Shown here piece by piece: positions 57,178 to 64,000 of a stretch of DNA of 64,000 nt. How positions within the stretch are numbered: the first letter of the stretch is position 1; every line of letters begins with the position of its first letter. Origin of the DNA: Hexactinellida sp. DTS-2022 (Eukaryota > Porifera > Hexactinellida); assembly GCA_028753945.1 (NCBI GenBank), contig JAPNXP010000009.1, positions 5,022,001 to 5,086,000 of the forward strand, written 5' to 3'. A program made the position numbers and the translations under genes. Below the pieces are notes generated by a model that searched no databases, had not been told where the DNA came from, and saw nothing but the letters and a program-made list of their open reading frames with translations.

Positions 57178-57543
57178 GGGGCCTGTCAATTGTAAATTTG
57201 TCCCCGAAAGCATTGGCCCTTAGGACCATTTTTCCATGGAATATTGATTCCCGGACCATTCTTTCGGGGAAAATTGGTCCTGGGGGGCAATATTCCATGG
57301 AAATGATTATAGGACCAGTTTTCCATGCAATTTTGGTCCAGGATCAATTTTCGGGGCACAATTCTCCAGTGACAGGCTTATTCATAAAGTTTTGGGTCCC
57401 ATTATGGCGAAAGATCGCCTAGGCTACTATCTAGAAAATACGGAAACTAATAAACACAAACCTCAGAGGGACCAATTTTCCACAGAAGGACCAAATTTCA
57501 TGAAAAATTTGGTCCCCACGGACCAATTTTTCGTGACAGGCCC
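57178..57543. mobile_element. Nested element with ggcctgtcaat ends
   Basis: ggggcctgtcaattg at left and tcgtgacaggccc at right are inverted. The interior is a ladder of ggaccaa/ttggtcc repeats able to fold. No target duplication identified. Confidence 0.5.
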
Positions 57544-57766
57544 ATCATTATTGTTTGCCCTGGGGCCCGAAAAACCTCTCGGCGCCCCTGCATATCCCAG
57601 AGTGCCCCCCCTGAGAATTTACATAACCCAGATTGCCCCCCTTGTATGCAAATCCTGTATGAAACACTGGAATGTATATAAATTGAATATCCAAGCACCA
57701 TTTATTGTTCCGGTTGTGACATTAAACAAGTGTAAAATGTGTCTCCAAAATGTAATCAAAATCTAA

Positions 57767-58036
57767 AATTACAGCTGTGCCGACATCATGTCCTTTGGAG
57801 GCACTATCAATCAATCCATCAACCACCAAAATATAGTGTCAAGAAAGGAACATACTGTCGGCACAGCTGTAATTATAGATTTTTATTAATATGCCGACTA
57901 TACTATACTATAGTGGCCCAGTATTGAAATCACTGCCTTTATTTAACTGGTGCCGACTATATTATAGAATAGTGGCCCAGTATTGAAATGATAGCCTTTG
58001 TATATTATTATTATTACTGTGCCGACTATACTATAG
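57767..58036. repeat. CCAAAATTG-family head and triple tail
   Basis: 57767-57885 is the palindromic head. 57890-58036 has three tail units, each with the actata...tatagt palindrome and separated by tttatt-like spacers. Confidence 0.8.
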
Positions 58037-58702
58037 CATAGGCGCCGAAACTCTCCAGCGCCAGGGGGGGTGTAACTTTACATTTAAATGTGAAAGGTCA
58101 AAAAAACAATTCCTATGGCGCATTGTCGCAAAGTTTACAAGTATAAGATTAAAGTTGGGGGGCGCGGAGCGAGTGTTGCGAGCAATCTTTGGGGGGTTCT
58201 GGGGGCAAGCCCCCCATAAAAAAATAAACTGCGAGATACCCTGATATCAATTTGTTTTGAATGAATTATACGTATATTTTATTGTGCTAAATTATATTGA
58301 ATATTGTATTTTTTTATCCAGAGGGAACGGTAACACCCGCACCAATAATGTTGCCCCCCTTCAATTTACGGGGGGGGGGAACGCGCCCCCCCTAGCGCAT
58401 CCCCCTGTTTCGCCACTGCTATGGTGGCTGAAAATCATTATGTTGACGGGCATAATTGTATACATATATTAATAATCCAATGTTATTTAGAAGGACTCCT
58501 TATGGAATTATAATTTTTCTATGGGTTTACGTGTATGTTTTCTACTTTAACAATAAAGAAAATGTCTAATATACCCTGCCTGACCAACCAGGAGGGGTAT
58601 ACCCTTCCTGACTCTTTCCTCAGCCAGGGGGGGGTGAAACCCTCCCTGACAAAAACCAGGGAGGGTGTAACCCCCCTGACCCCCCCACTTTCGGCGCCTA
58701 TG
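58037..58702. mobile_element. CATAGGCGCC element with perfect 8-bp duplication
   Basis: Ends CATAGGCGCCGAAA and, inverted, CATAGGCGCCGAAAG. TACTATAG at 58029-58036 is repeated at 58703-58710. The target is the middle of the family tail palindrome. CATAG ends and an 8-bp target fit the P-type elements here, though no transposase is present. The interior has ggggggcaagccccc-type hairpins. Confidence 0.85.
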
Positions 58703-59255
58703 TACTATAGTATTATTAGCATAGTGGCCCAGTATTGAAATGACTGCCCTGGTAAATTATTACTGTGCCGACTATACTATAGTATAGTGGCCCAGTTCTA
58801 ATCTTACTGCGTTTATTTATTACTGTGCCGACTATACTATAGTATAGTGGCCCAGTTCTAATCTTACTGCCTTTAATATTATTATTAGTATTATTCTATT
58901 TTTCTCCGTAGACAGTGCCCTGGCCAGAGCTTTATAGTTGATGGGCTTAAACTTGGCATGTAGGTGCGATGGAACCGTCTAATTTGCACCTGGGGTTACG
59001 ATTTTTGATTAATAGATTTTTGAAACATCTTTAACACCTTTCAAATTTTGTCTGGTCCATAACTCAAAAATTGTTTAACTAAACCCCCAAATTTTATTTC
59101 ACATTTGGATTCGCCATAAAATTCTGCGTCTGATGGGAGAAGAAATTTTTCAATAAAGGGGTCAATCTCTGCCATAAATGGGGCTTGAAATTTCTTTGTT
59201 TACTCACACTTCAATTTCAGTAAAGTGTTAAATCTAATTCTATTGTTTCAACTTG
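58703..59255 (-). mobile_element. CCAAAATTG-family element, reversed, head missing
   Basis: Three tail units (58703-58875, two of them nearly identical), then core from ctccgtagacagtgccctgg to gtttcaacttgta. It stops at the head of the next element. Confidence 0.75.
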
Positions 59256-60104
59256 TAAAAATCCAAAATTGCAGCTGTGCCGACGCATGTTCCTTTGGTG
59301 GCACTATATTTTGTTGGTTGTTTATTGATAGTGCCTCCAAAAGAACATGCTGTCGGCGCAGGCTGCAATTTTGGATTTTTTTCGCTAAGTCATCAACGCC
59401 CAAGGTGTGAAGAACCATTTTTTTATTGGTCGGAGTCACAATGAAAGGTAGATAAATTTGAAGTTTGTTTCTACACATAAACAATCTAGAGTTTATTGCC
59501 ATTAATTCATTGTGTATTGATATTAGATTATATTATTAGTAATTATTTTAGCAATGTTATCCACGGTTGGTTGAGTTGAGTCAACAAATTCCTTATATTA
59601 TATTATTATATTTAATCAATTGTATAGTAATACTAAAATTTAATAGAAGCCAGCTGGAATTTATAAGTTAAATCAATATAATTATCGCAAGTTGAATCAC
59701 TAGAGTAGGATTTAACAAGTTAAATCAATATAATTATCACAAGTTGAAACAATAGAATTAGATTTAACACTTTACTGAAATTGAAGTGTGAGTAAACAAA
59801 GAAATTTCAACCCCCATTTATGGCAGAAATTGACCCCTTTATTGAAAGATTTCTTCTCCCATCAGACGCAGAATTTTATGGCGAATCGAAATGTGAAATA
59901 AAATTTGGGGGTTTAAGTAAGACAATTTTTGAGTTATGGACCAGAAAAATTTGAAAGGTGTTAAAGATGTGTCAAAAATTTCTTAATAAAAAATCGTAAC
60001 CCCAGGTGCAAATTAGACGGTCCCATCGCACCTACATGCCAAGTTTAAGCCCATCAACTATAAAGCTCTGGCCAGGGCACCGACTACGGAGAAAAATAGA
60101 AAAA
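59256..60104 (+). mobile_element. CCAAAATTG-family array unit 1 (short variant)
   Basis: Palindromic head 59262-59382, core, ending ctacggagaaaaatag without the palindromic tail unit. Next head follows within ~10 bp. Colinear with the reference copy 31011-31920. Confidence 0.8.
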
Positions 60105-61311
60105 AAATTCAAAATTGCAGCCTGTGCCGACGCATGTTCCTTTGGTGGCACTATATTTTGGTGGTGGCTTATTGATAGTGCCTCCAATGGAACATGCTGT
60201 CGGCACAGCTGCAATTTTGGATTTTTTTTCGTCATGTCATCATCACTATGAAGGGGTTAAATTATTTCAAAAAGGTGTTTCAGAAGGCATCGACCCTTAG
60301 AGTGGTGGAAGTTTCCATTTAGCTCACTTCATTTTAGAGATATTCAAGTTGGAGTAGATTATAATAGCTGATGACTCAGCATTTTTTATGTGAGTGTTGG
60401 GTCATCACCCAACATCAACTAACCCATTTTAAATATCGAATTCACAAAATTGTAAAAATACATTTTTTTGACGATGTCATCATCACCTCAAGGTGTCAAG
60501 ACCCACTTGTATAGGTGCTACGTGGCATAAGGACCAATTGATAAATTGAAAGTTTGTTTCTATCTTGTATCATCTCTGAGATTAATGAAATTTAGATAAT
60601 TAGTATAATATTTAATTAATCTATTAATAATTTAACACCAATATTATGGTCATCAAAATAAATTAAGTTCAATTATTTGTAAGTATTATTAATCTAAATT
60701 GAATTTCACTATCATATTTGAATTCAGCGCACTCGATAACCCCAATAATCTATTTGGAACCATCTCTATACGTTAAACACAGAGCGAATTAATTAGAATT
60801 AAATATGTCATGTATCCTTTGTTCAAGAATATTCTAAGCAGAAATAAATATAATCACATAATCTGTCGTTGTTATGGAATGTAGAATCTTAGTTTTCAAT
60901 TGGAAAATAGAAGCCTACTCGATCTCACAAGTTGAATCAATATAATAATAACGAGTTGAAACAATAGAATTAGAGTTAACACTTTCAATTGAACTGAAGT
61001 GTTAGTAAACAAAGGAAACTTGCAACTCAATTGTGGCACAAACTAAGTACAATTTGAAAATTCGTGCACTGTGAAAAGGTGTAGAATTTAATTCTCTATC
61101 GAATGCATATAAATTTAATTTTCGGGTACTATTTATTGTTCCTGTTTCAATATTAAACAGGTGCAAAAATGTGTCCAAAAAAATGTAATAAAAAATCGTG
61201 ACCCCAGGTGCACATCTGTAACCCATGAGACACATATCCTGAAAATTTGGGCTCTTAGTTAATTAAACTCTGTTCTGTGGAGAGGATACGGAAGGATAAT
61301 AATAATAAAAT
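60105..61311 (+). mobile_element. CCAAAATTG-family array unit 2 (long variant)
   Basis: Head 60110-60225, then the ~650-bp extra segment (gatgactcagcatttttt, cacctcaaggtg), then a shorter core and the ggtgcacatctgtaaccc tail, ending in (AAT)n where the next head starts. Contains the unfilled counterpart of the hAT site at 56019. Confidence 0.8.
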
Positions 61312-62184
61312 CCAAAATTGCAGCCTGTGCCGACGCATGTTCCTTTGGTGGCACTATATTTTGTTGGTGGTTTATTGATAGTGCCTCCAAAGGAACATGC
61401 TGCCGGCACGGGCTGCAATTTTGGATTTTTTTTTCGCCAAGTCATCAACGCCCAAGGTGTGAAGAACCATTTGTTAAGTGGTCGGAGTCTCAACGAACGA
61501 TTGTTGAATTTGAAGTTTGTTTCTATCATGAACCATCTAGAGTTTATTGCCATTCATTCATTTTGTATTGATAATAAAATATATTAGTAGTAATTTATTT
61601 TAGCAATGTTATCCACGGTTGGTTGAGTTGAGTCAACAAATTCCTTATATTATATTATTTTATTTAATCCATTGTCTAGTAATACTACAGTTAAATAGAA
61701 GCCAGCTGGAATTTATAAGTTGAATCAATTTAATTATCGCAAGTTGAAACAATAGTGGAAGATTTAACAGGATAAATCAATGTAATTATTACAAGTTGAA
61801 ACAATGGAATTAGATTTCACAGTTTTACTGAAATTGAAGTGTGAGTAAACAAAGAAATTTAAACCCCAATTTGTGGCATAAATTAACGTAATGTTTGGTA
61901 TTTTTTATTTTCCAAAAGGTGTAGAATTAAATTAGTTATCCAACATGAAAATTTTATCAAATTCACAAGGTATGATTTCATGTAATAACCATAATTAGTT
62001 TAAATAGGTGTTAAAATTATTTGATCAAAAATAGTAACCCCAGGTGCAAATTAGACGGTCATTCCGAACCTACATGCCAAGTTTCAGCCCTCAATGTATA
62101 CAGGTGTGGCCAGGGCACCGTCTACGGGGACATGATAATAAAGGCAGTAAGATTAGATACTGTGTCGGCACAGTAAATAATAAA
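61312..62184 (+). mobile_element. CCAAAATTG-family array unit 3 (short variant)
   Basis: Head 61312-61433, core with small deletions, tail (ctacggggacatgataat) plus a shortened palindromic tail at ~62158-62180, then the next head. Confidence 0.8.
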
Positions 62185-63651
62185 AATCCAAAATTGCAGC
62201 CTGTGCCGACGCATGTTCCTTTGGTGGCACTATATTTTGGTGTGGTTTATTGATAGTGCCTCCTATGGAACATGCTGTCGGCACAGGCTGCAATTTTGGA
62301 TTTTTTTTCCGCCATGTCATCATCACTACGAAGGTGTTAAATTATTTCAGAAAGGTGTTTCAAAAGGCAACGACCCTTAGTGAGTTGTAAATTTCTTTTA
62401 TGCTCACTTCATTTCAAAGATATTCAAGTTTCAGTAGAATATAATAGCTGATGACTCAGCATTTTTTATGTGAGCTCTGGGTCATCACCCAAAACGAACC
62501 GACCCATTTGAATTATATAATTCACAAAATTGTGAAAACACATTTTTTTTACGATGTCATCATCACCTCAAGGTGTCAAGACCCACTTGTAGAGGTGTTA
62601 CGTGGCATAAGGATCAATTGATAAATTGGAAGTTTGTTTCTATCTTATTTGATTTCTGAGATTTATGATATTTAATTAATTAGTATAAATATTAATTAAT
62701 ATTATTTATAATTTAACACCAATTTCAATGTCAACTTACAATTATTAAATTAAATTATTTTGTCATGAATAATAAATTAATTATTTTGTTATCAAATTTC
62801 AATTAAGCACTCTCGATAACCCCTAATAAACAAATTATAAGCATCTATATAAGTAATATACTGACTGAATTAATTATAATTAATTACGTCAGTATATTAA
62901 CAATCCAATAATATTCTCGCAGAAGTAAATATAATCACATAATCTGTCGTTGTTGTGAAATATATAATCTTTTTTTTCAATTGGAAAATAGAAGCCTACT
63001 CGATCTCACAAGTTGAATCAATATAATAATAACGAGTTGAAACAATAGAATTAGATTTAACACTTTCAATTGAACTGAAGTGTTAGTAAACAAAGAAATT
63101 TCAACCCCAATTTATGGCATGAATCAAACCTATTAGTAAAAACATTCATCTCCCATCAGATGGAGAATTTTATAGTGAATCCAATGGTGAAAAGAAAATT
63201 GGGGGTTTAGTATAACATTCTTTGAGTTATGGACCAGACAAAATTTGAAAGGTGTCAAAAACAGTCCAAAATTTGTTAATAAAAAATCGTGACCCCAGGT
63301 GCACATCTGTAACCCATGAGACACCTGTCCTGCAAATTTGGGTTGTTAGTTAATTAAACTCTGTTCTGTGGATGAGCTACGGAAGAATAATAATAATAAC
63401 TAACCAAAGCACTAAGATTAGAACTGGGCCACTATACTATAGTATAGTCGGCACAGTAATAACTAACCAAGGCACTGAGATTAGAACTGGGCCACTATAC
63501 TATAGTATAGTCGGCACAGTAATAATAATAATAATAATAACCAAAGCACTAAGACCAATACTGGGCCACTATGCTATAGTATAGTCGGCACAGTAATAAT
63601 AATAATTACCAACCAAGGCACTAAGACCAATACTGGGCCACTATACTATAG
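62185..63651 (+). mobile_element. CCAAAATTG-family array unit 4 (long variant) with amplified tail
   Basis: Head 62188-62307, long-variant segment, core and tail, ending in four tandem ~60-65-bp tail units (63400-63651), each with actatactatagtatagt, gtcggcacagt and an (AAT)n spacer. Confidence 0.85.
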
Positions 63652-64000
63652 CATAGGCGCCGAAACTCTCCAGCGCCAGGGGGGGTGTAACTTTACATTT
63701 AAATGTGAAAGGTCAAAAAAACAATTCCTATGGCGCATTGTCGCAAAGTTTACAAGTATAAGATTAAAGTTGGGGGGCGCGGAGCGAGTGTTGCGAGCAA
63801 TCTTTGGGGGGTTCTGGGGGCAAGCCCCCCATAAAAAAATAAACTGCGAGATACCCTGATATCAATTTGTTTTGAATGAATTATACGTATATTTTATTGT
63901 GCTAAATTATATTGAATATTGTATTTTTTTATCCAGAGGGAACGGTAACACCCGCACCAATAATGTTGCCCCCCTTCAATTTACGGGGGGGGGGAACGCG
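63652..64000. mobile_element. CATAGGCGCC element, copy 2 (cut by window end)
   Basis: Follows TACTATAG (63644-63651), the same 8-mer that flanks the copy at 58037. The ~349 visible bases look identical to 58037-58385, so at least one copy is young. Confidence 0.9.

Larger units (their letters stand above)
56019..57669. mobile_element. hAT-like element containing two further insertions
   Basis: Ends CAGGGTTTCATACAGG and, inverted, CAGTGTTTCATACAGG. The homologous unfilled site at ~61090-61110 (ctatcgaatgcatata) shows where it entered. The duplication is at least GAATG; the exact length is unclear. Confidence 0.75.

Noticed and set aside
59225..62253. Short frames recurring in the 59-62 kb array as a small gene family
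   Set aside because: They lie in the palindromic head of the CCAAAATTG element, read on both strands, with stops differing between copies.
1..64000. tRNA or rRNA genes
   Set aside because: Looked for cloverleaf-like boxes and conserved rRNA blocks; found none that I could support.

Overview
The window looks like a transposon graveyard from an AT-rich invertebrate genome, most likely an animal and possibly an arthropod. The reasons are animal-type DNA transposons (THAP/P, FLYWCH MULE, Ginger with OTU, KRBA2-like integrase, many hAT derivatives), eukaryotic splice signals, and fragments of one facilitated sugar (Tret1-like) transporter. I see no bacterial operon, CRISPR array, rRNA or tRNA gene. 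I also found no reverse transcriptase, gag or LTR: nearly everything recognisable is a cut-and-paste DNA element or a short derivative of one. All coding regions seen are broken by frameshifts, stops or insertions.

Layout. 1-2.8 kb: P-type element with a THAP-transposase relic (minus), its left end outside the window. 4.52-9.50 kb: a MULE whose terminal inverted repeats are made of inverted 31-bp minisatellite arrays. It encodes FLYWCH, MULE transposase and RING modules (minus) and carries nested hAT and pogo-like insertions. 10.57-16.39 kb: a P-type deletion derivative with a perfect 8-bp target duplication, swollen by nested elements. 16.6-17.1 kb: dead OTU-protease relic. 18.4-18.8 kb: unidentified coding fragment. 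18.95-22.93 kb: second P transposase relic and its right terminus. 24.47-25.43 kb: foldback element of inverted 43-bp arrays with a 10-bp target duplication. 25.5-33.0 kb: KRBA2-like integrase gene (plus) split by four independent insertions. 35.29-42.06 kb: an old Ginger gene split by a younger 5.27-kb Ginger element that encodes integrase and OTU protease (minus). 42.8-49.1 kb: minisatellites, foldback elements, MITEs and a hAT-transposase relic. 49.94-53.19 kb: N- and C-terminal pieces of an MFS sugar transporter (minus) with repeats in between. 53.4-64 kb: a dense field of one non-autonomous repeat family (here CCAAAATTG), including four copies head to tail, plus nested hAT elements and two copies of a CATAGGCGCC element inserted into the same palindromic 8-mer.

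How the parts relate. The elements form a layered record. In several genes, removing an insertion together with one copy of its target duplication restores the reading frame (MULE, P relic 2, all four KRBA2-like insertions, old Ginger). This gives an order of events and confirms element boundaries. Non-autonomous elements can be tied to plausible movers by terminus and target length: CATAG ends with 8 bp to P, TG...CA ends with 4 bp to Ginger, 10 bp to MULE, 8 bp with CAG...CTG ends to hAT, and TA to pogo/Tigger-like elements. Family names come from motif recognition by eye; no database search was run.
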